Shown: positions 55,087-63,113 of the stretch, in pieces
Layout of the letters: the number at the start of each line of letters is the position of its first letter
Numbering within the stretch: position 1 is the first letter of the stretch
DNA from: Streptomyces sp. CB03234
GTDB lineage: Bacteria; Actinomycetota; Actinomycetes; Streptomycetales; Streptomycetaceae
NCBI RefSeq assembly: GCF_001905885.1
Contig: NZ_LIYH01000004.1
Location: forward strand, 736,103 to 800,102
Length of the DNA stretch: 64,000 bases
Direction: 5' to 3'
Notes under the pieces: model-generated
Seen by the model: only the letters and a program-made list of their open reading frames with translations
Database searches by the model: none
Told to the model about the DNA's origin: nothing
Position numbers and translations under genes: made by a program

Positions 55087-56820
55087 TCAGGGCAGGGTCC
55101 ACTTCTGATTGGGTCCGGTGTGGCAGGTCCACAGGTGCAGGCGGGTGCCGTCGTTCCAGGTGGCGCCCTCGGCGTCGAGGCACTTCCCGGACCGGGGGTT
55201 GCGTACGGTGCCGTCGGCCTGGGGCTGCCACTGCTGGGCTCCGGTGCCGTTGCAGGTCCACAGCTGGATCCTGGTGCCGTCGGCGGTGCCGCCGCCGCTG
55301 ACGTCCAGGCACTTGTTCAGCGCCCGCAGGGTGCCGTCGCCGGGGACCGTCCACGTCTGCGCGGTGGTGGCGTTGCAGGTCCACAGCTGGATCTGGGTGC
55401 CGTCGGCGCTCGACCCGTTGGCGACGTCCGCGCACTTGCCGTTCACGCCCTTCACCGGACCCGTCCGCGGGCCGGGCGGCGGCTGGGTACCGCCGGACGT
55501 CTTGACGCGGACGTTGCGGAAGGACACCTGGTCGCCGTCCCCATGGTTCTGGAGGCCGATGTGCCCCTGGGCGAGGCTGCGCGCGGGGTCGGTGTTGGTG
55601 AAGTCGTTGATCTTGCGTCCGTTGAGGAAGACCTCCAGCCGCTCGCCCGTGACCCGGATCTCGTACGTGTTCCACTCGCCTGGCGGATTGAGCGCGGCGT
55701 CGCGGGCGGCGACGTCGGCCGACTTGAAGCCGTACACCGCGCCCGTCGTGCGGTCCGCGCTGTCCGTGGCGTCGATCTGGATCTCGTACCCGTTGTTCAC
55801 CGCCGACCAGGGATCGTCGGACGCGGGGAACCCGACGAGGATCCCGGAGTTGTCGTCGCCGTCCATCCGCCAGTCCAGCTTCAGCGAGTAGTCACCGGTG
55901 ATCTCCCGGGCGGAGTACCACAGCATCCCGAGCCCGCCCTGTGACGTGAGCGTACCGTCGCTGAGCGTGAACGACCCCGGGCCCGCCTGCTTCCAGCCGG
56001 CCGTGCCCGAACCGTCGAACAGCGGAACGTACCCCGTCTCCGGGCGGCAGTCCGCCTCGGTCATCCCCGCCGCCCACCGGATCCCGCCGAGCAGATGCCG
56101 CCGGAAGGCGGCTTCCGTGTACGACTCGTCCGTGTGGCCGCCGCCCGTGTAGAAGGCACGGCCTCCCCGGTAGTCCTTGCACCAGGAGATCGGGTGGTCT
56201 CCGGACATGTTCCCGCCCGAATAGCTGGACTCGTCGAGCGAGGCGAGGACGTGCGCGGTGGTACGCGGATTGGAGCGGTAGTTGTACCACTCGTCGAACC
56301 GCTGCCAGGTGGGGCCGAGGTGCGCCGTGGCGTCATGGGCCCGGTCCTCCACCTTGACCCTCGCGGTCTGGTTGTGCGGGTGGGAGTGGAACAGGGCCCC
56401 GGCGAGACCGGCGTAGAAGGGCCAGTCGTACTCGGTGTCGGCGGCCGCGTGCACGCCCACGTACCCGCCACCGCCCTGGATGTACTGCTCGAACGCGGTC
56501 TGCTGCGCCGCGTTCAGCACGTCGCCCGTGGTGGAGAGGAAGACGACGGCCTTGTACTGGGCGAGGTTGCCGGCCGTGAAGGCCTGGGCGTCCTCCGTCG
56601 CGTCCACGGTGAAGTTGTTGCCGCCACCCAGCTCGCGCAGTGCGGCCAGCCCGTCGTCGATGGAGGAGTGGCGGAAGCCCGCCGTCTTGGAGAAGGCGAG
56701 GATCTTGTACGCGGGGTCCGCGGCGGGACCTTGCTCGGTGGGGGTCGCCGCCGGTGCGGCGGACACGCACAGGAGCGCGCCCGCGAGCCAGCAACCGGCC
56801 TTGGTGAGAGTGGAACGCAT
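55087..56820 (-). CDS. Secreted ThuA + DUF1080 + ricin-type lectin protein
   Basis: A 577-residue exported protein. A signal peptide (TKAGCWLAGALLCVSAAPAA) precedes a ThuA glutamine-amidotransferase-like domain (about residues 38-255: ILAFSKTAGFRHSSIDDGLA, GGGGYVGVHAAADTEYDW, GGGHTDESYTEAAF). A DUF1080 concanavalin-like domain follows (about 265-440: GYVPLFDGSGTAGWKQAGPG, DDNSGILVGFP, LEVFLNGRKINDF). The last 125 residues are a ricin-type beta-trefoil with three QLW-type repeats. The combination points to trehalose or other glycan handling outside the cell. It follows the PQQ dehydrogenase gene by 21 bases, so they are one operon. The lectin tail is almost a copy of that gene's. Confidence 0.87.
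   Translation of the reverse strand: MRSTLTKAGCWLAGALLCVSAAPAATPTEQGPAADPAYKILAFSKTAGFRHSSIDDGLAALRELGGGNNFTVDATEDAQAFTAGNLAQYKAVVFLSTTGDVLNAAQQTAFEQYIQGGGGYVGVHAAADTEYDWPFYAGLAGALFHSHPHNQTARVKVEDRAHDATAHLGPTWQRFDEWYNYRSNPRTTAHVLASLDESSYSGGNMSGDHPISWCKDYRGGRAFYTGGGHTDESYTEAAFRRHLLGGIRWAAGMTEADCRPETGYVPLFDGSGTAGWKQAGPGSFTLSDGTLTSQGGLGMLWYSAREITGDYSLKLDWRMDGDDNSGILVGFPASDDPWSAVNNGYEIQIDATDSADRTTGAVYGFKSADVAARDAALNPPGEWNTYEIRVTGERLEVFLNGRKINDFTNTDPARSLAQGHIGLQNHGDGDQVSFRNVRVKTSGGTQPPPGPRTGPVKGVNGKCADVANGSSADGTQIQLWTCNATTAQTWTVPGDGTLRALNKCLDVSGGGTADGTRIQLWTCNGTGAQQWQPQADGTVRNPRSGKCLDAEGATWNDGTRLHLWTCHTGPNQKWTLP
55115..55463. repeat. Duplicated lectin-coding segment, copy 1
   Basis: This 349-base stretch matches 56870-57218 with about nine differences by eye, six of them clustered at 55217-55233. 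It encodes most of the ricin-type beta-trefoil of the ThuA gene. The clustering of changes suggests gene conversion or very recent copying. Confidence 0.85.
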
Positions 56821-56841
56821 GGTGGTTACGCCTCCTTCCTG

Positions 56842-59667
56842 CTACGGCAGGGTCCATTTCTGGTTCGCTCCGGTGTGGCAGGTCCACAGGTGCAGGCGGG
56901 TGCCGTCGTTCCAGGTGGCGCCCTCGGCGTCGAGGCACTTCCCGGACTGGGGGTTGCGTACGGTGCCGTCGGCCTGGGCCGCCCATTTCTGTGCTCCGGT
57001 GCCGTTGCAGGTCCACAGCTGGATCCTGGTGCCGTCGGCGGTGCCGCCGCCGCTGACGTCCAGGCACTTGTTCAGCGCCCGCAGGGTGCCGTCGCCGGGG
57101 ACCGTCCACGTCTGCGCGGTGGTGGCGTTGCAGGTCCACAGCTGGATCTGGGTGCCGTCGGCGCTCGACCCGTTGGCGACGTCCGCGCACTTGCCGTTCA
57201 CACCCTTCACCGCACCCGTCCGGGGACCCGCGCTCCCGGTGGTGAATCGGAAGTCGTCCACGTCGAACAGAGCGCCGAGGCCGCCCTTGAAGACGAGGTA
57301 CAGCGTCGTCGTACCGGCGGGCCGGCTGGTGAGCGGTGTGGAGACCTCCTGGAACGTCTCCCAGCCGCCCGTCACCGGCACCGTCGCCGTACCCAGCAGG
57401 GTTCCGGTGGGCGAGCCGGCCCGTACCTCCAGGGTGCCGCCGACACCGCCGGAGGCGACGCGGGCGGTGAACCGGGTGGCGTCGTCGAGCGCGTACGGAG
57501 TGAAGGAGATCCAGTCGCCGTTGTCGATGTGGCCGACCGTCTTCCCGCCGTGGGCGGGGGTGTGGCTGACGACCTGGACGCCCGACGAGCCGCCGTAATG
57601 CTCGGCCTGCCGGTGGCTGGGCTGGCTGATGTTCTGGTCGTGGGTGGTCAGCGCGGGCTGGCCGTTCGCGCCCTTGTCGGTGTACTCCGCGTCCCACACG
57701 CCGAAGATGTTGGCGTTCGGATCGTGCTCGCCGTCCGCGATGGTCTGCACGGTGCCGGAGCAGCCGGTCGCGGAGGTCTGCGGGTGGCCGTGGCTGTCGT
57801 GCCCGATGATGAAGGTGACCTTCACCTTCGTACAGTCCACGGTGCCGTCCTCCGGGTCGGAGACCGTGACCTTGAACGGGACGGCCGCGCCCGGGTCGAT
57901 GATCCGGCCCTCGGCCGGCAGCTCCAGCTTCACGGTCGGCGCCGTGTTGCCGACGGTGACCTGGACGGAGGCGGTGGCGCTGCGGCCGGTGCCGTCCGAG
58001 ACGGTGACGGTGGCCGTGTACTGCCCGTTGGCCGTGTACGTGTGGGACGGGTTGGCGGCCGTCGAGGTGGCGCCGTCGCCGAACTTCCAGGCGTATGTCA
58101 GCGGGTCGCCGTCCGGGTCGGAGCTGCCCGCCGAGGAGAACGCCACGGTCAGCGGCGCCTGCCCGGAGGTGCGGTCGGCCTTGGCCTGGGCGACGGGGGA
58201 GCGGCCCGTGGTGACGTGCTCGATGCGGTACAGGGCGGAGTTGGCGTCGCCGTTGAAGTAGCCGGTGCCGTAATCCAGTACGTACAGGGCCCCGTCCGGG
58301 CCGAAGGCCATGTCCATCACCTGGGTGCCGTTCCAGGGGAAGGGGTTGATGGACTGGACGGTGCCGTCGGCGCCCTGCACGATGCGCTTGATCCACTTGC
58401 GGCCGAACTCGCCGGCGAAGAAGTTCCCGTCGTAGCTCTGCGGGAACTTCACGTCCGACGTGGAGGCGGCGTCGTAGCGGTAGACCGGCCCGCCCATCGG
58501 CGACTCCGAGCCGCTGCCGAACTCCGGTACCGAGCCGCCGTCGTACGGGATCCAGGCGGGCTGCGCCGGAGGCAGGTCGGTGAGGCCGGTGTTGCGTGGC
58601 GAGGTGTTCTTCGGGGCCGCGCAGGTGAACTTGGCGCCGGTCGTGCCGGTGGCGAAGTCGTGGTCGCCGTACGCGTCGTTCTTGCCGATGCAGTACGGCC
58701 AGCCGAAGTTGCCGGCCTTGGTGATGCGGTTGAACTCGACCTGTCCGGCCGGGCCGCGGGTCGGGCTCGCGGTGCCGGCGTCGGGGCCGTAGTCACCGAC
58801 GTACACGATGCCGGTGGGCTTGTCGACGCTCATCCGGAAGGGGTTGCGGAAACCCATGGCGTAGATCTCGGGGCGGGTCCTCGCGGTGCCGGGGGCGAAG
58901 AGGTTGCCGGAGGGGATGGAGTACGAGCCGTCCGCGTTGACCTTGATGCGCAGGACCTTGCCCCGCAGGTCGTTGGTGTTGCCCGACGAACGCTGGGCGT
59001 CGTAGGCGGGGTTGCGGGAGGGACGTTCGTCGATCGGCGTGTAGCCGTCGGAGGCGAAGGGGTTGGAGTCGTCGCCGGTCGAGAGGTACAGATTGCCCTG
59101 GGCGTCGAAGTCGATGTCCCCGCCCACATGGCAGCAGATCCCGCGCGAGGCCGGTACGTCGAGGACCTTCCGCTCACTGGCCGGGTCGAGCGTGCCGTCC
59201 GCGCGGAGGACGAAGCGCGACAGGCGGTTCACCCCGTCGAAGGGGGCGAAGTCGGCGGCCGTGCCGTCGCCGGGGGCGTCGCCGCCCGGTGTGGTGAGCT
59301 TGGGCGCGTAGTACAGGTAGATGTGGCGGTTGGCGGCGAAGCCCGGGTCCACGCCGACGCCTTGGAGGCCCTCCTCGTCGTGGGAGTAGACGTCGAGCTT
59401 GCCCGACACCTTCGTCGTACCGGCGGCGTCGGTGAGCCGCAGGGTGCCGTCGCGCGAGGTGTGCAGGACGGAGCGGTCCGGGAGGACCGCCATGGTCATC
59501 GGCTCGCCGGTCTCCGCCACGCCCTTGGCGAGGGTGACCTGCTGGAACTCCTCGGCGGCGGGGGCCGCGGCGGTGGCTGCGGTGGCGGGGGTGAGGAATC
59601 CCGCGGCGAGTATCGCGGTGAGGAGGAAGGCCGGCCCCCGACGGGGCCGATACGGTCTTGTGCGCAC
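56842..59667 (-). CDS. Secreted PQQ-type sugar dehydrogenase with PKD, CBM-like and lectin domains
   Basis: A 941-residue exported multidomain protein. The signal peptide is GPAFLLTAILAAGFLTPATA. Residues about 40-480 form the glucose/sorbosone dehydrogenase six-bladed beta-propeller that binds PQQ and calcium (RDGTLRLTDAAGTTKVSG, HDEEGLQGVGVDPGFAANRH, GFRNPFRMSVDKPTG, MDMAFGPDGALYVLDYGTGY). A PKD domain follows (about 490-575: DPDGDPLTYAWKFGDGATST), then a carbohydrate-binding beta-sandwich (about 670-800: DNGDWISFTPYALDD, DVDDFRF) and the ricin-type trefoil. It probably oxidises sugars bound at the cell surface or on polymers. First gene of an operon with the ThuA protein. Confidence 0.88.
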   Translation of the reverse strand: MRTRPYRPRRGPAFLLTAILAAGFLTPATAATAAAPAAEEFQQVTLAKGVAETGEPMTMAVLPDRSVLHTSRDGTLRLTDAAGTTKVSGKLDVYSHDEEGLQGVGVDPGFAANRHIYLYYAPKLTTPGGDAPGDGTAADFAPFDGVNRLSRFVLRADGTLDPASERKVLDVPASRGICCHVGGDIDFDAQGNLYLSTGDDSNPFASDGYTPIDERPSRNPAYDAQRSSGNTNDLRGKVLRIKVNADGSYSIPSGNLFAPGTARTRPEIYAMGFRNPFRMSVDKPTGIVYVGDYGPDAGTASPTRGPAGQVEFNRITKAGNFGWPYCIGKNDAYGDHDFATGTTGAKFTCAAPKNTSPRNTGLTDLPPAQPAWIPYDGGSVPEFGSGSESPMGGPVYRYDAASTSDVKFPQSYDGNFFAGEFGRKWIKRIVQGADGTVQSINPFPWNGTQVMDMAFGPDGALYVLDYGTGYFNGDANSALYRIEHVTTGRSPVAQAKADRTSGQAPLTVAFSSAGSSDPDGDPLTYAWKFGDGATSTAANPSHTYTANGQYTATVTVSDGTGRSATASVQVTVGNTAPTVKLELPAEGRIIDPGAAVPFKVTVSDPEDGTVDCTKVKVTFIIGHDSHGHPQTSATGCSGTVQTIADGEHDPNANIFGVWDAEYTDKGANGQPALTTHDQNISQPSHRQAEHYGGSSGVQVVSHTPAHGGKTVGHIDNGDWISFTPYALDDATRFTARVASGGVGGTLEVRAGSPTGTLLGTATVPVTGGWETFQEVSTPLTSRPAGTTTLYLVFKGGLGALFDVDDFRFTTGSAGPRTGAVKGVNGKCADVANGSSADGTQIQLWTCNATTAQTWTVPGDGTLRALNKCLDVSGGGTADGTRIQLWTCNGTGAQKWAAQADGTVRNPQSGKCLDAEGATWNDGTRLHLWTCHTGANQKWTLP
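56870..57218. repeat. Duplicated lectin-coding segment, copy 2
   Basis: Second copy of the 349-base segment at 55115-55463, here encoding the trefoil of the sugar dehydrogenase. The start and end of the match coincide with the domain borders, so a module has been copied. Confidence 0.85.
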
Positions 59668-59836
59668 AGGAGTCTCCCGGGAACGGTGGGGGAAGCCCGG
59701 CGGTCCGGGGTGTGGGGCCGCAGGGGGAGCACTGGGGGAGCACAGGCGCGCGCCGTCGCGCCGAAAGGTCGCCGGTCACGGCTCATGACCGGTTCGTTTC
59801 AAGGAAGTTAGCGGGCTTGGTCCGGTCGCGTAACCC

Positions 59837-59856
59837 CTTTCGCATCGGCTTTCGCA
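59837..59856. promoter_or_regulatory. Direct repeat CTTTCGCA upstream of the sugar dehydrogenase operon
   Basis: CTTTCGCA occurs at 59837 and 59849, 12 bases apart, in the 273-base region between the dehydrogenase start and the protease stop. Direct repeats or inverted CGAAA/TTTCG elements are used by LacI-type sugar repressors in Streptomyces, so this is a candidate operator. Confidence 0.35.
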
Positions 59857-59882
59857 ACTTCTTCCTCGGTCAGGACAAAGGG

Positions 59883-59914
59883 CCGGCGGCCCGCCTGGAG
59901 AGGCGGGCCGCCGG
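59883..59914 (-). terminator. Hairpin terminator of the protease gene
   Basis: CCGGCGGCCCGCCT and its perfect complement, closed by a GGAG loop, lie 27 bases past the stop of the streptogrisin-like gene. Confidence 0.75.
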
Positions 59915-59940
59915 TGGAACGAGGGTCGTGCAGCCGGTGC

Positions 59941-60858
59941 TCAGAACACGCTCACGCCGTAGGCGCTCAGCGCCTCGGTGACCGGCTGGAAGAACGTGGT
60001 GCCCCCGCTGGAGCAGTTGCCGCTGCCGCCGGAGGTCAGGCCGAGCGCGGTGCTCCCCGAGAACAGCGCGCCGCCGCTGTCGCCCGGTTCGGCGCAGACG
60101 TTGGTCTGGATCATGCCGTAGACGACGTCGCCGCCGCCGTAGTTGACGGTCGCGTTCAGGCCGGTGACCGTACCGCCGCGCAGACCGGTCGTGCTGCCAC
60201 TGCGCTGGACCGACTGGCCGACGTACGCGTTGCCCGCGGCCGTGATGTCGCGGTAGCCGCCGTTGTACAGGTACACGCGGCCGTCCGCCGCCGAGGCGTT
60301 GGAGTGCCGGATGATGCCGTAGTCGTTGTTCGGGAAGCTGGAGCCCGCACGGGTGCCGAGCACGGTGGTGTTGGAGGAGTTGGTGTACCAGGTGCTGCCG
60401 ATGTTGGTGCAGTGACCGGCCGTCAGGGCGTAGTAGGTGCTGCCGCTGCGGACGTTGAAGCCGAGCGAGCAGCGCCCGCCGCCCACGTAGATGGCCTGGC
60501 CGCCCGCGATGAGCTTGTTGAACTTCCCGGGGGTCCGCTTGATGTCCAGGGCGCCGGCCCGGCTGCCGGCGGCCTCCTTGATGCGGGCGAGTTCGGCGGC
60601 CGAGACGGTGGAGTCGGCCGTGACGACGAGCTTGCCGGTCTTCGCGTCCGTGTACCAGGCGGTGCCCGGTACGTCGGCGCTCAGGACGGCGTCGCTCGCC
60701 TCGGCCAGCTGGGCGGCGGTCGCCGGCGCGCCGTCGAGCGGGGCGGCGCCGGCGCTGGGTGCCGCAAGCGCGGAGGCGGCCAGGAGAGCGGCCGCGACGG
60801 CGGTCAGCCGCGCGCCTCTCGCGATGCCGCCGAGGGGGGTGAAGCGCTTGAAGTTCAC
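59941..60858 (-). CDS. Streptogrisin-type serine protease (S1 family) preproprotein
   Basis: A 305-residue secreted chymotrypsin-like protease. GTG 60858 is preferred because GGAGG lies 5 bases upstream. The signal peptide (GARLTAVAAALLAASALAAP) is followed by a propeptide of about 80 residues (PATAAQLAEASDAVLSADVP and TADSTVSAAELARIKEAA) that acts as folding chaperone. The mature domain starts near IAGGQAIYVGGGRCSLGFNV, with the triad His in LTAGHCTN, Asp in PNNDYGIIRH and Ser in EPGDSGGALFSG. These features and length are those of S. griseus protease A/B, which degrade proteins outside the cell. Confidence 0.93.
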   Translation of the reverse strand: MNFKRFTPLGGIARGARLTAVAAALLAASALAAPSAGAAPLDGAPATAAQLAEASDAVLSADVPGTAWYTDAKTGKLVVTADSTVSAAELARIKEAAGSRAGALDIKRTPGKFNKLIAGGQAIYVGGGRCSLGFNVRSGSTYYALTAGHCTNIGSTWYTNSSNTTVLGTRAGSSFPNNDYGIIRHSNASAADGRVYLYNGGYRDITAAGNAYVGQSVQRSGSTTGLRGGTVTGLNATVNYGGGDVVYGMIQTNVCAEPGDSGGALFSGSTALGLTSGGSGNCSSGGTTFFQPVTEALSAYGVSVF

Positions 60859-61663
60859 TGCATCCTCCGGTGGGGGATCCATGGCCCGCTGGGTGGGCGG
60901 GCTCGACTGGGCGCCGGCAGGGCGGTACGCGACGGATGGTGTCCGTCATGTGCCTGACAAGCGGCGCGGTAGGAATCCTGGGCTCCGGTCGGGTGCGTGG
61001 GCAAGATCGCCTTTTGGTCGCGTGCCCTGGTGTGCTCCGGGCGGGCTCGCCGCGGCACGGCGGGCGCCCATGATCCCGCCTCTCGCGGCGGCCGGTTGCC
61101 GTACGTGGAGCGGCGAGGTGCAAAGGCGGGGAACTGTTTGCTGATCGTTCATCAGCTCGCCCTTGGCGCGGGTGCGGCCGGGGGAGCGCCGGTGAGCGCG
61201 TGGCCGTGGCGGACGGCAGTCGAATAGGCCGTTCGAGCAGTTCAACGTTTAACGGAACGTCGGTGCGGGGTGCGGCGGCATGGGCGGGCGGCGCCCGTCG
61301 CCAGGGCCGCCGGCGCGAGTGACGGCAGCCGGCGGTTGCAGTGGCTCCCGCAATCCGGACGCCACGGAGCGGGGAAGGCCCGTCGGCGGTGGTGGCCTGA
61401 TGCACCTCCGCCGCCGAAGGGGCGGCAGCCGCCCGCGGTGGACCTCGCGGACACCCGCCCCCACTCCGGCGCGTCTCCTTATGCGCCGATCACTCCCGTT
61501 CGCCCGGCCCGCCCGCGTGTCCGGATCCCGTCCCTGCCCCTCCCTCCGCCCGGTCGTCGGCCACCGCTGCCGGCGCACGGGGTGCACCGGGTGTAAAGAG
61601 CCCGGCCGCGAGGAAGTCGGGAAACACCGGCGAAGCCGGGTGGAGGAGAGGCGAAGGAGAGAC
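60859..61663. other. Long intergenic region without a supported gene
   Basis: 805 bases upstream of the divergent protease and small acidic gene. Open frames are plentiful because of high GC, but none combines ribosome site, biased codons and a sensible protein. A perfect 6-bp inverted repeat (GCTGAT-CGTTC-ATCAGC) lies at 61140-61156. The region presumably contains the promoters of both flanking genes. Confidence 0.5.
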
Positions 61664-61858
61664 ATGAAGGACCGCGACCACAAGCCCGAAACCGCCGCCG
61701 AGGAGCTCCTGGACGAGTTCGAGGAAGCCGAGCTGCGCCTCGACGACGGGGGCCCGGACGAGCACGACAAGGAAGCCGCGGACACGCTCACGCCCAGTGA
61801 GACGGGTCAGGAGTCGGTGCAGAACGACAAGCACCGCCGCGATGGAAAGACTGCCTGA
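61664..61858 (+). CDS. Small acidic hydrophilic protein, 64 aa
   Basis: A 64-residue protein: MKDRDHKPETAAEELLDEFE, then EAELRLDDGG and DTLTPSETGQ, ending KHRRDGKTA. It is almost all charged and polar, probably partly disordered with one helix, and has no signal peptide. Such proteins are often stress-related or bind nucleic acids or chaperones; no family is recognised. ATG 61664 has GAAGGAG 6 bases upstream. Confidence 0.7.
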   Translation: MKDRDHKPETAAEELLDEFEEAELRLDDGGPDEHDKEAADTLTPSETGQESVQNDKHRRDGKTA

Positions 61859-62352
61859 CGGCGCCCCCCAACCGCCGACCTGCACACCGGCCCGTACCCG
61901 GGCGAACCGCACACCTACCTGCGCCCGGGGACGCCCGGCACACCGGCCCGCACGCGGGCGGCCGACCCACCCGCCCGGGCCGGGGCAGGCCCCACACGTG
62001 CCCGGGTAACGGCCCGCCACGGCACGCCCTGGTCTGGCCGTAGTCGGCCTGCGCGTCCCGCCCGGTCACGGGCACCCGGCTGTGAAGCGCCCCACCCCTC
62101 GGCGTCCGCCCCGCCCGGCCATGGCGGCGCGCCGCACACGCCCCTGGGTCCGGCTCAGCACACGCTCCCGGGCGTAGCTCGCCCCGCCCCGGCCTGCCCG
62201 TCCGGCCCGGCCAGGGCCCCGCATCGCCGGGGCGTGGCCCACCCGGGCCCCACACGCCCCGGTCACGGGCGCCCTGCGGCGCCCGGTCCGCGCCGGCCAC
62301 CCCGGACCACCCCGGAATGGCCCAGCACCCGCCCACGCGCCGGGGGAACCGC
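61859..62352. other. Very GC-rich low-complexity spacer
   Basis: 494 bases of nearly pure G and C with many short CCCGG/CCGGG inverted repeats (for example around 61888-61990). I see no gene. It could form several overlapping hairpins that end transcription of the small acidic gene. Confidence 0.55.
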
Positions 62353-62967
62353 CTAGCGGTCCACCACGAGGCGGCGTGCGGCCGTACGCGCGGTGCGCAG
62401 CGCCGACGCGCGGTCGCTGCCGTGCTGGCTGAGTACGACCCGCGTGCTCAGCCCGTCCAGCAGCGCCAGGAGCATGTCCGCCCGTTCCGGGACCTCCGGC
62501 TCCGGAATGGCGAAACGCCCCTGAGCCGCCCCCTTGGCGAGCAGGGCCTCCAGGTCGGTCTGCCACCCCCGGTCCAGTTCCTCCTGCGCCGCGCGCAGCG
62601 GCCCCTCCCCGGTCGTACGGGCCCACAGCTCGATCCACACCGTCCAGCGCGGGTCGCGCGGGCCGCGCGGCAGGTACAGCTCCATGAACTGGTCGAGCTT
62701 CCGCTCGGCGGTCGTACGGCGGCCGAGCAGCGCCCGCCGCTCCTCGGCCAGTGCCGTCTCGCTCCAGCGCAGCGCCTCCAGCAGCAGCCGGTCCTTGCTG
62801 CCGAAGTAGTACAGGATGTGGCCGCCGCTGGTGCCCAGGCGTTCGGCGAGCGCCGCCATGGTCAGGGACGCCAGACCGTCCTCGGCGATGGCCGCCATCG
62901 CCGCTTCGAGGATCCGCTCCTGCGTGATGCGCCCGTCCCGCCGCCGTGCCGTGCCCGCGCCTGTCAC
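62353..62967 (-). CDS. TetR family transcriptional regulator
   Basis: A 204-residue repressor. GTG 62967 is preferred since GGAGG lies about 8 bases upstream. The N-terminal helix-turn-helix is RITQERILEAAMAAIAEDGL, ASLTMAALAERLGTSGGHIL and YYFGSKDRLLLEAL, the standard TetR pattern. The ligand domain (WTVWIELWARTTGEGPLRAA, PERADMLLALLDGLSTRVVL) resembles BetI-like/TetR_C regulators of amine or nucleobase use. It is divergent from the NCS1 permease over 146 bases, which contain a perfect palindrome, so it very probably represses that gene and itself. Confidence 0.9.
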   Translation of the reverse strand: MTGAGTARRRDGRITQERILEAAMAAIAEDGLASLTMAALAERLGTSGGHILYYFGSKDRLLLEALRWSETALAEERRALLGRRTTAERKLDQFMELYLPRGPRDPRWTVWIELWARTTGEGPLRAAQEELDRGWQTDLEALLAKGAAQGRFAIPEPEVPERADMLLALLDGLSTRVVLSQHGSDRASALRTARTAARRLVVDR

Positions 62968-63062
62968 TGTCCGGCCTCCGCCCTCCTGCCCGCCCACTGC
63001 CCATGGACCTTATCCCGAAGGAGGTGCCCAAGGTCTTGACGGGCTCCCGCCCATGCCCCATC

Positions 63063-63097
63063 TTGAATGCCGTTCTAACTCTTAGAACGGCATTCAA
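63063..63097. promoter_or_regulatory. Perfect 35-bp palindromic operator for the TetR regulator
   Basis: Two 16-base arms (TTGAATGCCGTTCTAA and its complement) flank a CTC centre, with no mismatches. It lies between the divergent TetR and NCS1 permease genes, 16 bases before the permease ATG. Each arm contains GAATG-C-CGTTC, itself nearly symmetric, so two dimers may bind. Length and position are typical for a TetR operator. Confidence 0.75.
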
Positions 63098-63113
63098 AGT
63101 TTGGGAGGGGCGG

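Noticed and set aside
56095..59811. A 1238-codon frame on the plus strand
   Set aside because: It lies antisense to the ThuA and sugar dehydrogenase genes, has no domains and arises from GC-rich codon bias.
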